Positions 1 through 6,802 of a stretch of 14,624 nucleotides of DNA are shown here, in pieces (within the stretch, counting starts at the first letter, position 1; every line of letters begins with the position of its first letter). The translations under genes were made by a program, and so were the position numbers. The stretch is from XYC2-FULL-41-22 sp041666465. Lineage in GTDB: Bacteria > Patescibacteriota > Gracilibacteria > UBA1369 > UBA12470. The notes beneath the pieces were generated by a model, which made no database searches, had not been told where the DNA came from, and saw only the letters and a list, made by a program, of their open reading frames with translations. The stretch lies in assembly GCA_041666465.1 (NCBI GenBank), contig JBAYGX010000029.1:1-14624 (forward strand), read 5' to 3'.

Positions 1-2
1 AG

Positions 3-296
3 GATATTTGCGAGGCTGTTAATTTGGTTATAAAAAACAAAGGTGGACTTGCCGTCGTAGGAGGTGGAATTAAGCAATTTCTCGCCTTACCAATTGCCGG
101 ACTTATGTCCGATCAAAACGGATATTTAGTTGCGAAAAAATACTCGTTGCTTTCTCATGAGGTAAAAAAACTCGGTTCGAAATTGCATGCACCTTTCATG
201 ACTCTCGCGTTTATGGCGCTACTTGTAATACCGAAACTGAAGTTATCCGACAAAGGGTTGTTTGATGGGGAGAAGTTTAAGTTCATACAGGGGTGA
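3..296 (+). CDS. ade: Adenine deaminase, C-terminal part (partial at window edge)
   Basis: Adenine deaminase converts adenine to hypoxanthine plus ammonia in purine salvage, in the cytoplasm. Only the last ~97 residues are present; the gene enters from the left edge in frame 3. What is visible matches the C-terminal end of the family: an AVNLV stretch, a GG-x-AVV strand, the block LPIAGLMSD, then PFMTL, a VIPKLKLSD run and a closing KGLFD. These are the conserved landmarks of the C-terminal domain of Ade-type deaminases in the amidohydrolase superfamily. The catalytic metal-binding part lies outside the window. The TTG at 24 is an internal codon and not a start, since the family match continues upstream of it. 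The gene ends with TGA, 12 bp from the stop of the convergent gene that follows. Confidence 0.88.
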   Translation, partial: DICEAVNLVIKNKGGLAVVGGGIKQFLALPIAGLMSDQNGYLVAKKYSLLSHEVKKLGSKLHAPFMTLAFMALLVIPKLKLSDKGLFDGEKFKFIQG

Positions 297-308
297 TTCT
301 TACCACTT

Positions 309-938
309 CTACTTCCTCCGTCTTTCAATGTCATTCTGCGCAAGAAGCAACCTTAAAATGGCTGCCCTGACTGGTTTCGAGGCGACTATGCCTATGGAAG
401 TTTGTCGTTCCCTCTTTCTGACAAGTACTTCTGCTATTTCAGCTCCGCTGACAAAACCACCAATTCTATTATTTGATGGCAATCTAAATCCCGATCGTCG
501 TACTTCTTCTTCTGTTAGCCCTCTATACCCCTGTATTTCACTCCCATCCATATATCCAAAAAGAGTGTGCTGTACCACTCTTGTTGGAGGAGTTAATACT
601 CCTGAATGAAAAAGCACCTTTAATTTTATAGCATGTCGCCATGCATTTGGGTCATTTGAATCAACCATCACCAAAATTGCTCCTTGAATGATTGGCATTA
701 ATCTTTCCGGACATTCCGCGCTGAATAAGACTTCAACGATGTCAGCAGGTTTTTCTCCTGATAGATCTTCTGCATCAAGTTCATGTGGATGATCGATATG
801 TAAAATCGCGTATCTATGATCAGAATTGACCACGGCAAAAGGATGCCTTCCCAACCCGAAATCTTCCAGTTGGCACCCATGTGTATCATCCTGGGCAGCT
901 TCATCGATCAAAAGTTCCTGCGTATATCTATGCCACAT
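309..938 (-). CDS. Hypothetical protein, 209 aa, last gene of the nadK cluster
   Basis: I do not recognise this family. The product is soluble, with no signal peptide or membrane segment. It is rich in His and Asp in the first 60 residues (HIDHPHELD around residue 47) and basic at the end (RKRER near residue 174 and a final ERRRK). A segment around residues 135-165, with YRGLTEEEVRRSGFRLPS, could be a helical binding region, but this is only an impression. The ATG at 938 is the only start after an in-frame TGA at 962-960, and it has no Shine-Dalgarno sequence. It lies one base after the stop of a seven-codon reading frame, described separately. It is third in a minus-strand run after NAD kinase and a PPC protein with 40 bp spacing, so cotranscription is likely. 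Any role in NAD metabolism is guesswork. Confidence 0.7.
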   Translation of the reverse strand: MWHRYTQELLIDEAAQDDTHGCQLEDFGLGRHPFAVVNSDHRYAILHIDHPHELDAEDLSGEKPADIVEVLFSAECPERLMPIIQGAILVMVDSNDPNAWRHAIKLKVLFHSGVLTPPTRVVQHTLFGYMDGSEIQGYRGLTEEEVRRSGFRLPSNNRIGGFVSGAEIAEVLVRKRERQTSIGIVASKPVRAAILRLLLAQNDIERRRK

Positions 939-939
939 T

Positions 940-963
940 TTAACTAAAATAAAGGCGTTTCAT
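940..963 (-). other. Possible 7-codon leader reading frame ahead of the 209-aa gene
   Basis: On the minus strand an ATG at 963-961 opens a frame reading MKRLYFS and stops at TAA (942-940), one base before the ATG of the 209-aa gene. It is preceded at a suitable distance by GAAAGGTG (976-969), the best Shine-Dalgarno-like sequence I see in the window. The downstream gene itself has none. This arrangement would fit translation of the leader followed by re-initiation on the larger gene. The frame is so short that chance is a real alternative. Confidence 0.3.
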
Positions 964-978
964 CTTAACACCTTTCGG

Positions 979-1398
979 TTAGAAGTCAAGTAGGTTTACC
1001 CCCAATTCAGGATCCAGCTTCCTCCCAATATCCATATCCAGTTTCGTAATTATAACCTCGCAAGTAACTCCAACTTCGCCATGGAACAGATGTCCACCGA
1101 TTAGGTTCAAATCCTCATCGCCAAGAGCTACATGTAAGTGCAATCTGACCTGCCCGTCCATCATCGTGACATTGCCGGTAAGTGATATGACCTCGTAAAT
1201 TCCTTCGAACTTTTTCGTTTTATACTGTTTGGTTTTCAAATCTATCAATCCCACTTCCGCCTTACTTAATGCGCCTATACCTGTTACCGCACCCGCGCGA
1301 ATACCGTTTTCTTCACAGACTTTTTTCAGGCAAGAAATAATTTCTTCGCCTTTGTCGATCCTTATGACTAGATTGTTGCCGCATTTTTTGCATTTCAT
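979..1398 (-). CDS. PPC/PCC-domain (DUF296) protein
   Basis: A single-domain protein of 139 residues with the PPC fold, found in plant AT-hook proteins and as stand-alone proteins in bacteria and archaea, where it forms trimers. The bacterial function is not well established; DNA binding or metal binding has been proposed. Visible landmarks: RIDKGEEI (residues 13-20), the glycine-rich GAVTGIGAL (36-44), SLTGN (72-76), DG at 81-82, HLHV (87-90) and GGHLFHG (101-107). The histidines at 87, 89 and 103 sit where metal ligands occur in some members. The length is normal for a stand-alone PPC protein. Unusual is the N-terminus MKCKKCGN, a CxxC pair. It starts 14 bp after the stop of the NAD kinase gene, so the two are probably cotranscribed. 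There is no Shine-Dalgarno sequence. Confidence 0.85.
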   Translation of the reverse strand: MKCKKCGNNLVIRIDKGEEIISCLKKVCEENGIRAGAVTGIGALSKAEVGLIDLKTKQYKTKKFEGIYEVISLTGNVTMMDGQVRLHLHVALGDEDLNLIGGHLFHGEVGVTCEVIITKLDMDIGRKLDPELGVNLLDF

Positions 1399-1412
1399 AA
1401 TCGCATTCTAAA

Positions 1413-2225
1413 TTAACGCCTTCCCGTTCTCAAGGCTTCCGCTATCATTTTTTCGTTGAAGCTCTGTTCCGCCATAAACATTATTGTTGAAAATATTTTT
1501 GATTTTCGCGCTTCAATTGCTCGTATTTTTCTCATTAAAATCCTGCCATCTCCTTCGGCTCTTTGCGGTCTTTTTTGTGCCTCCAAAACTTCAAGCCTTA
1601 AAAGTGCATCTTCCCTGAAAGCAAGGCTTCTTAAATCCGAAACTATACCTGTCAGTTGAATTGTACCCAAGTCCGGCGTCACAGTTCCTCCGGCTTTTAA
1701 GCTATATGCCGCCGAACCTTGCGGTGTACAAATCAACATCCCGTCTCCCATTGCGCGTTCTTTTATCAGCCTACCATCCAAAAACACATTTGTAGCTGCG
1801 GTTTGGGCATTAGCTCTTATGGTTGTTACATCATTAAAAACGAATTCCGTACGGGAATTCCCATTTATGCCTTCTATCACGACTTTTAAATAATAAAATC
1901 TTTGGTATATGCCATTCCTGATTGCTTCTATCACGGCATCAGGTTCTTCTCCGGCGACATCATTCAAAAGCATTCCCATACTTCTTGGGTTTCCGGCTTT
2001 GATACCAAAAATCGGGACCGGTTCTCCGTTGTATCCTCTCCTTAGATCTCTGCGTGCTTCTTGTAACATTGTCCCATCTCCACCAAAAACCAGTCTGCAA
2101 TCGGCATCCTCTGCATGCTTAACTATAGCAACTCCCTCGCTTGTCAGCGCCGGTTCAATCCTTTGGTAAGCTGCTTGTGCCAAAGGCGTATCTCCAACTA
2201 TTACTTTTAGATTTAGGTTCGCCAT
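1413..2225 (-). CDS. nadK: NAD kinase
   Basis: Phosphorylates NAD to NADP, the last step of the route whose other enzymes lie at 5076-9847. The 270-residue product has the family motifs in order: GGDGT at 48-52 (phosphate donor and NAD site), FNDV at 130-133 in place of the usual NE-V/I (the common Asn-Glu pair is Asn-Asp here), and GDGMLICTPQGSAAYSL with AGG at about 160-180, the nucleotide-binding block. Length is usual for bacterial NAD kinases. The start at 2225 gives a short beta strand leading into the domain and is the first ATG; the leader is AT-rich without a Shine-Dalgarno sequence. It heads a minus-strand group with the PPC protein and the 209-aa protein. It is divergent from the PLP-fold gene, with 141 bp between the two starts. 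Confidence 0.93.
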   Translation of the reverse strand: MANLNLKVIVGDTPLAQAAYQRIEPALTSEGVAIVKHAEDADCRLVFGGDGTMLQEARRDLRRGYNGEPVPIFGIKAGNPRSMGMLLNDVAGEEPDAVIEAIRNGIYQRFYYLKVVIEGINGNSRTEFVFNDVTTIRANAQTAATNVFLDGRLIKERAMGDGMLICTPQGSAAYSLKAGGTVTPDLGTIQLTGIVSDLRSLAFREDALLRLEVLEAQKRPQRAEGDGRILMRKIRAIEARKSKIFSTIMFMAEQSFNEKMIAEALRTGRR

Positions 2226-2261
2226 ATTTAAAAATTGGAAATGGATGTTATCATCTTTTCA

Positions 2262-2325
2262 TGGACACCGATAGCCAAAAACGGCTTCGACTAGACCAAA
2301 TCCGCACTATGATGACTGGACACCG
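2262..2325. repeat. 9-bp direct repeat in the nadK divergent region
   Basis: The 141 bp between nadK and the PLP-fold gene carries TGGACACCG twice, at 2262-2270 and 2317-2325, 55 bp apart. The second copy contains the proposed -35 box of the rightward gene. A small inverted repeat, AGCC-N6-GGCT, lies at 2273-2286 just after the first copy. This could be a repeated operator, but a 9-bp repeat in 141 bp may also be chance. Confidence 0.3.
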
Positions 2326-2345
2326 GGTCGTTTTTCTGGTTTAAT
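2317..2345 (+). promoter_or_regulatory. Promoter of the PLP-fold gene
   Basis: TGGACA (2317-2322) and TTTAAT (2340-2345) each match the sigma70 boxes at five of six bases and are exactly 17 bp apart. The implied transcription start near 2352 leaves about 15 nt before the ATG at 2367. Another -10-like TATGAT at 2308-2313 has no good -35 box. I see no equally good promoter for nadK on the other strand. Confidence 0.5.
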
Positions 2346-2366
2346 CAGCACCTTTAAATCATTAAA

Positions 2367-4181
2367 ATGGCTTTGGCCGAAGCCGTACAAAATGCGATAA
2401 GCAGACAAGTAGAAGAATCCACAAAAGACTCTTTATTTCGCGAAATGTTTACCAGTCAATTTTCCGGGAGAATACATGCTTTATTGGTTGATTCGCCACC
2501 TGAAGATGATAGCGATTTCAATAATTGGCTTATTGGTGTCCGCGAAAAAGTTTTAAAAGTTGTTGATAGTGAAGTTGTGCGCGAGATAGATGAAATTTGT
2601 CATAGTCAAGACGCCGGAGAATCAAGAATAAGAGTCCTTACTGAAGCGTTTAATGCATGTTTGGATATCAGTTTCGAAATGTTCTGGGGCATGCTTGAAT
2701 CGATAGTACGCATGAACCCTGCCATAAATTTAAAACAACCTACCGATTTCCAAGCCAGAAACAAAGATATCGCATTAGCATTTGTCGAAACGGTTAAGAC
2801 AAGACCCAATAGTGGCAATTTACATTGTCGTATTCAAGAGCATCATGCTCCGGAATCTCGCAAGACTTTTTTCAGAGGAGCCGCAGTCCCAAGGGCGTAT
2901 CCGTTATTTCAAAAATTTTCGGAATTATGCAACGATCAAAATATTGTATTTAAAATATATGAACCTTTATTAACCGAGTTCGTTCGCTTGTGCGAAAAAG
3001 CTTCCGACGGACAACAAAATGGATATCCGACTTCGGGAACAAGAGATGGATGGGAAAAGCTTTTAGCTGTTCTGGAAAAACAACATCAAGGCAAAATACA
3101 TGTTATAACCACCCAACATGAGTATCTCCCGATGATTGACTTAAAGGGAACCGCTGTTACGGTTGTAGATAGTGGAGATCCCGGGAAAATAGCCGCCAAT
3201 GTAAAAGCCGCTTTAGCTACTTGCCTTGAAGATGAACAACCCGTTGTTTTAATATCTTCGGTCCGCAGGACAGGTGAAAGAATCGATGTCGATTCTATTA
3301 TGAGAGAAATCAAATCCGAATATCCAAATGCCATTTGTGTTATAGATTCCGCTCAAGATTACGCCATGCATGATCCCGCCGCTGCCGATGTTGTTTCTTA
3401 TAGCAAAAGATATTGTGGTAGCGGTGCCGGTGTTTTAATGATTTCGAAAACCCTGGACATGCTGCTTGGCAATCCTTTTAAAATAAAATCCGGCATATCA
3501 CTTGCTCAATTGGCGGTTGCCGTAGCTTCATTAAAATGCGCCGTTGATGAAGAACATTTTGCAAATGACCTTGCCGAGTTGTTAACGAAACCGAAACTAT
3601 GGCTTTATGATGGAAAAGGCGTCCATATTAAAAAATGGGCCGACGCCATAACGGAACGGATTGGTCAACTTGGCGTAACCGTGTCGTCTTCTCCTGATCC
3701 GGAGGATGATTTTAATGAAAATATTTGGAGACAATCACGAGTGATATCATTATCCGGTTTAGATGTCAGCCCTAAAGACTTGGCTGAAAAACTGGAAAGA
3801 GATTACGATATTCAAGTTTGCTGGTTCTGTCCGAGATTAATTGCCGGGTTCGATGAAATTGCTGCATTGGCGAGCCGCGACTATTCGGCCGAGAATTGTT
3901 CGGAATTTTTTGAACGCTTAAGGAAATTTCAATCCGGACCGGCAAGTACTTATTTATTAGAGATGCTTACTTTACCGGAAGTTTTCAATGGCGATTGTGA
4001 ATGTAACGAAGATACCTTTAATAGACAACGAGATTACCTTTTTGAGTCTGCAAAAAGACAGGAGATTATCAGAATTCTTATAGACATAACAATGTCAGGC
4101 GAAGATCTCGATCATTTTATCAGCGCTTTTTCTTCAACTCTTTCCTCTCTTCGTCAAACCGCTCCGCTTGAAGCCAGCTGA
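2367..4181 (+). CDS. Divergent class V aminotransferase-like PLP-fold protein, function unknown
   Basis: A cytoplasmic protein of 604 residues. After about 200 mostly helical residues that I cannot place, residues ~215-600 follow the plan of class V (fold type I) PLP enzymes such as NifS/SufS and kynureninase. TSGTR (222-226) corresponds to the TSGTT cofactor-phosphate loop. QHE (250-252) sits at the EH position and SSVRRTGE (297-304) at the VSN-x-TG position. VIDSAQD (325-331) gives the ring-nitrogen Asp327 and Gln330. YSKR (345-348) replaces the usual S-x-HK, so Lys347 is the probable cofactor lysine, followed by a GSGAG loop. The small C-terminal domain (RVISLSGLD onward) is also recognisable. 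The substrate is unknown; several pocket residues are changed, so activity itself is uncertain. It lies between nadK and the NAD salvage operon and overlaps the convergent regulator gene by 62 bp. Confidence 0.75.
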   Translation: MALAEAVQNAISRQVEESTKDSLFREMFTSQFSGRIHALLVDSPPEDDSDFNNWLIGVREKVLKVVDSEVVREIDEICHSQDAGESRIRVLTEAFNACLDISFEMFWGMLESIVRMNPAINLKQPTDFQARNKDIALAFVETVKTRPNSGNLHCRIQEHHAPESRKTFFRGAAVPRAYPLFQKFSELCNDQNIVFKIYEPLLTEFVRLCEKASDGQQNGYPTSGTRDGWEKLLAVLEKQHQGKIHVITTQHEYLPMIDLKGTAVTVVDSGDPGKIAANVKAALATCLEDEQPVVLISSVRRTGERIDVDSIMREIKSEYPNAICVIDSAQDYAMHDPAAADVVSYSKRYCGSGAGVLMISKTLDMLLGNPFKIKSGISLAQLAVAVASLKCAVDEEHFANDLAELLTKPKLWLYDGKGVHIKKWADAITERIGQLGVTVSSSPDPEDDFNENIWRQSRVISLSGLDVSPKDLAEKLERDYDIQVCWFCPRLIAGFDEIAALASRDYSAENCSEFFERLRKFQSGPASTYLLEMLTLPEVFNGDCECNEDTFNRQRDYLFESAKRQEIIRILIDITMSGEDLDHFISAFSSTLSSLRQTAPLEAS

Positions 4182-4911
4182 GTTCAAAAGCCATTTTCAT
4201 CGCGTCCGCAATCTCCTGACTTTCTATCATGATGGCAAGTTTTTCTTTCCATGAAACTATTATGAATTTGTTGTCGTAGATGTTGATTTCCGGCGTGAAG
4301 TGGAATGCATTTGATGGCACAAGAGCGCTTTCGCGGAGCTCTTTTTCATCGAGCGCTTTTCTTTCTCGAGCCTTTTCGCCATCCGGAAATATTGCACGAA
4401 TTTTTATTTTTTTCTTTGCGCGTCTTTTGAAATACTCGGGGAAATATCCCGGTAGCGTTTCATACATTTCATGCAAAGAGGCGTATGCCCTGATTGTTTC
4501 GCTCGAAGTGAGAGAGTCTTCGTAAACCCTTTTTAATCCGTCAACACCTTCGTAAAAAGTAACCTTCGGGCGTGTTCTGTGATATTTGTGCGGTTGCAAT
4601 TCGTCGCTGAATTTTTCCACAAATTCTATTTGCTGATCGAGCGTGTCTATATCTTTTTTTCTTTTTATCTCAAGAAATTTAATAATATTTTTCGAGGTTT
4701 CTATCGAGTAATACTGCGTGTTCCCTTTCTTCGTCCTGGTCAGAAGCCCCTTTTTTACAAGACGGTCCAGGATATCGCGCGTCGTGTTGCGCGGTAATTC
4801 AAGTAAGCGAGCTATTTCGGAGGCCGGTTGTCCACCAAATTCAAGAAGTTTCGTAAAAACTTCCTTCTCTTTCTCGTTTAAGTCGAAAATCTTGAGCAGG
4901 TTTGTAATCAT
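4120..4911 (-). CDS. TrmB-family winged-helix transcriptional regulator
   Basis: A 263-residue DNA-binding protein. Residues ~12-70 form the TrmB-type winged helix: NEKEKEVFTKLLEFG, then ASEIARLLELPRNTTRDILDRL as the helix-turn-helix, then a wing ending in QYYSIE. A charged helix at ~75-105, probably a coiled coil, links to an effector-like domain opening with KVTFYEGVDGLKRVYED (116-132) and containing IRAIFPDG and EINIYDNKFIIVSWKEK. This architecture is common among CPR regulators, where ligands are mostly unknown. It is divergent from the NAD salvage operon, so a pyridine nucleotide or precursor is an attractive but unproven effector. Its own promoter is a strong sigma70 match with dyads over the -35 box, consistent with autoregulation. 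The last ~20 codons overlap antisense with the end of the PLP-fold gene. Confidence 0.88.
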   Translation of the reverse strand: MITNLLKIFDLNEKEKEVFTKLLEFGGQPASEIARLLELPRNTTRDILDRLVKKGLLTRTKKGNTQYYSIETSKNIIKFLEIKRKKDIDTLDQQIEFVEKFSDELQPHKYHRTRPKVTFYEGVDGLKRVYEDSLTSSETIRAYASLHEMYETLPGYFPEYFKRRAKKKIKIRAIFPDGEKARERKALDEKELRESALVPSNAFHFTPEINIYDNKFIIVSWKEKLAIMIESQEIADAMKMAFELSWLQAERFDEERKELKKKR

Positions 4912-4938
4912 TTGGTATTTGGTTAAACTTGTGCGCCA

Positions 4939-4967
4939 AGTATATGCCGACGACGGGAAGCCGTCAA
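4939..4967 (-). promoter_or_regulatory. Sigma70-type promoter of the TrmB-family gene
   Basis: On the minus strand TTGACG (4967-4962) and TATACT (4944-4939) are separated by exactly 17 bp. The implied start near 4932 gives a leader of about 20 nt to the ATG at 4911. It is one of the best promoter matches in the window. The presence of this promoter here makes the upstream TTG (4929) or ATG (4944) starts for the divergent pncB gene less likely. Confidence 0.6.
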
Positions 4968-5080
4968 TTTAATGATGACGAGGTGAGTTCGGCATTTACT
5001 GGTCTACGGATTCGTTTTTGCACCTTTTATACGCCAGCCCACGGCTTAAAATCCCGCTTTGTGGCTTGTTTTTATATGCC
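4941..5080 (+). repeat. Three TATA(T/C)GCC repeats upstream of pncB
   Basis: TATATGCC occurs at 4941-4948 and 5073-5080, and TATACGCC at 5028-5035. The last two are followed by AG and preceded by a T-run. The third copy includes the ATG at 5076. They may be operator half-sites or promoter parts. A -10-like TAAAAT lies at 5047-5052, which would leave about 17 nt before the 5076 start, but no good -35 box is seen. Confidence 0.3.
4944..4995. promoter_or_regulatory. Cluster of dyads between the regulator and pncB, possible operator
   Basis: Three perfect inverted repeats are nested here: ATGCCGA (4944-4950) with TCGGCAT (4989-4995); GACGG-GAAG-CCGTC at 4952-4965; and CGTCA (4962-4966) with TGACG (4976-4980). 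The last two overlap the -35 box of the regulator gene. The archaeal TrmB consensus TACT-N3-AGTA is not present. Binding by the neighbouring regulator is inferred from position only. Confidence 0.4.
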
Positions 5081-6779
5081 AGAATTAGGTCGTCATCAAA
5101 TTCAAGCTTTCCTCAATGACGATTTAACCCCTGCCACAATGAAAACGACATTGGACTCATGTGTTTCAAGGTACTATCAGGAAAGGAACGAGCATCCGGT
5201 ATTGAAGGATGTGCTCGGAGGTAGAGACGAGAAGCTGATATCAAGAGGTTTAGACATAAGAGATCGCGCCGTATCGCGACTTGGAGGCATTCCAAGATTG
5301 GAAAGAGATATCGCTCCCGCAAATGCGGAATCGAATGATCTTTATCAGTTCAGAATCGCATCTGTGCTTCATGGAGAGAATCCAAATAAGCGCGGGAGTT
5401 TCGTGATGTATTATCGCAATCCAACCGATCTTGGAGGAGTTGTTCTTGCTGGAATCCAGCACGCCATTGATACGGTCAATAATTTCAAGTTTGATCCAAG
5501 GTTTCTTGCGAAACTTCTTTCCGAACATAAAATCACCCCAGGCCTTTATAATGACCTACTTGCTTTAGACAGACTTGATGTCTCGGTGGAAGCGATTCCC
5601 GAAGGCACTTTTGTCGGACCGGACACCCCCGTAATGACGGTTACCGGACCTATTTGGCAGGTCCAGCTGATGGAGACTGTTCTTTTGGGATGTATCGACT
5701 ACCCAACCGGCGTTACAACCAGAGCGGCCGCAATAATCGAAGCTTCACAAGGCAAGATGCTTGTCGATTTCGGGACAAGAAGAGCTCCCGGCGAGCAAGC
5801 TGCCGTCTTATCGGCCTTTTCAAGCGTGAAAGGTGGTGCAACTTCCGTCGCGAACACATTAACATCTTATCTTTCAACCAGAATAAAGGGCGAGGAATAC
5901 ATCCCCGATTCCGGAACAACATCCCATTCTTTTACCGAAAGTTATCTTCTGTTTGATGAGGATGGCAACGCAATTGAAAGTCCGGCCACCGGCGAAGAAA
6001 ATGCCTACTCGACCTGGGTCAAATATTTTCCGGAAGCGACATGCGTACTTATCGACACAATTGATAAGAAAGTTGGCTTAAAAACAACGGCCAGAATTTA
6101 TGAAAAATTCGGATTCAAGAGCCAGAACAAACCTATCGGCGTCAGAGATGACAGCGCGATAACTTCTCAAAGCATTTTGTTTGTTTTTGATGAGTTAATA
6201 CGATTGGGAGTTGAAAAGTTTTTTATCGTAATTAGTGATAATTTAACTCCACAAAAGGTTCGAGAATTAAGAGAAGGAATTGTTAAGGCGAGAGGGCAAA
6301 AATTCTGGAATGATTTGGATATAAGATTCGGCGTTGGCACGTTTTTGGCAAGGCCGGAACCTGTTGGATTTGTATTTAAACTTGCCCAATACGAAGAGGA
6401 TGGCCAAACCGTACCTGTCGCAAAACGATCCGGCACAACCGCGAAAGCTTCTTTCCCGGTTGCAATCCCTCATCGCATTCAAGATGAGAGCGGTGCTTTT
6501 GTAGAGGATCTACATCTACATCCTTCAGAGGATGCCGATGGTGTTGTCGAAGGGACAAAGTCGGTTATTCACAGGTTGAGTGAAATTGTTTTCGAGAGAG
6601 GTAGCAAAACTCAAGTTAATGAATCTTCCGCATCGATTGCGAAGCGTTGCAGGGATCAACTTGGCAGGTTGCCATCTCGCGTTTTGAATCATCCGACTTC
6701 CGCATATCGACCACGATTCAGCCAAAAGCTCGACGGTATTCGTTCGCGCATCCAAGAGGCTTTATCAAAAGTTTCTTAA
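5076..6779 (+). CDS. pncB: Nicotinate phosphoribosyltransferase
   Basis: Makes nicotinate mononucleotide from nicotinate and PRPP, using ATP. Family landmarks, numbered from the ATG at 5076: DLYQFR near residue 88, RNPTDLGGVVLAG near 114-126, FGTRRAPGEQ at 232-241, SGTTSHSF at ~279-286 with the histidine expected to be phosphorylated, a LIDT block near 325, GVRDDS at 355-360, and FGVGT near 418. The product is 567 residues, longer than most bacterial PncB proteins. About 80 residues precede the usual start of the family match and are charged and helical. The frame is open back to an ATG at 4944 and a TTG at 4929. I prefer 5076 because the intervening translation is Cys/Phe-rich and unlike coding sequence, and because the divergent promoter lies there. 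It leads the salvage operon, 23 bp before pncA. Confidence 0.88.
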   Translation: MPELGRHQIQAFLNDDLTPATMKTTLDSCVSRYYQERNEHPVLKDVLGGRDEKLISRGLDIRDRAVSRLGGIPRLERDIAPANAESNDLYQFRIASVLHGENPNKRGSFVMYYRNPTDLGGVVLAGIQHAIDTVNNFKFDPRFLAKLLSEHKITPGLYNDLLALDRLDVSVEAIPEGTFVGPDTPVMTVTGPIWQVQLMETVLLGCIDYPTGVTTRAAAIIEASQGKMLVDFGTRRAPGEQAAVLSAFSSVKGGATSVANTLTSYLSTRIKGEEYIPDSGTTSHSFTESYLLFDEDGNAIESPATGEENAYSTWVKYFPEATCVLIDTIDKKVGLKTTARIYEKFGFKSQNKPIGVRDDSAITSQSILFVFDELIRLGVEKFFIVISDNLTPQKVRELREGIVKARGQKFWNDLDIRFGVGTFLARPEPVGFVFKLAQYEEDGQTVPVAKRSGTTAKASFPVAIPHRIQDESGAFVEDLHLHPSEDADGVVEGTKSVIHRLSEIVFERGSKTQVNESSASIAKRCRDQLGRLPSRVLNHPTSAYRPRFSQKLDGIRSRIQEALSKVS

Positions 6780-6802
6780 TTTAAAATTTAACCACAAAAA
6801 AC

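Noticed and set aside
2273..2286. AGCC-N6-GGCT as a terminator
   Set aside because: The stem is only 4 bp, no T-run follows, and it sits between divergent starts.
2261..2344. 27-codon open frame between nadK and the PLP-fold gene
   Set aside because: It overlaps the proposed promoter boxes of the rightward gene, has no ribosome binding site, and its translation is basic and featureless. Treated as chance.
4929..4946. TTG (4929) and ATG (4944) as the start of pncB
   Set aside because: Translation from here to 5075 does not look coding and runs through the regulator's promoter and dyads. The ATG at 5076 is preferred, though not proven.
4912..5075. Classical archaeal TrmB site TACT-N3-AGTA
   Set aside because: No such site is present; the nearest, TACTGGTCTAC at 4997, lacks the second half.
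5654..5956. 100-codon + strand frame inside pncB
   Set aside because: It runs out of frame through conserved NAPRTase motifs and is highly basic, as expected for a shifted reading.
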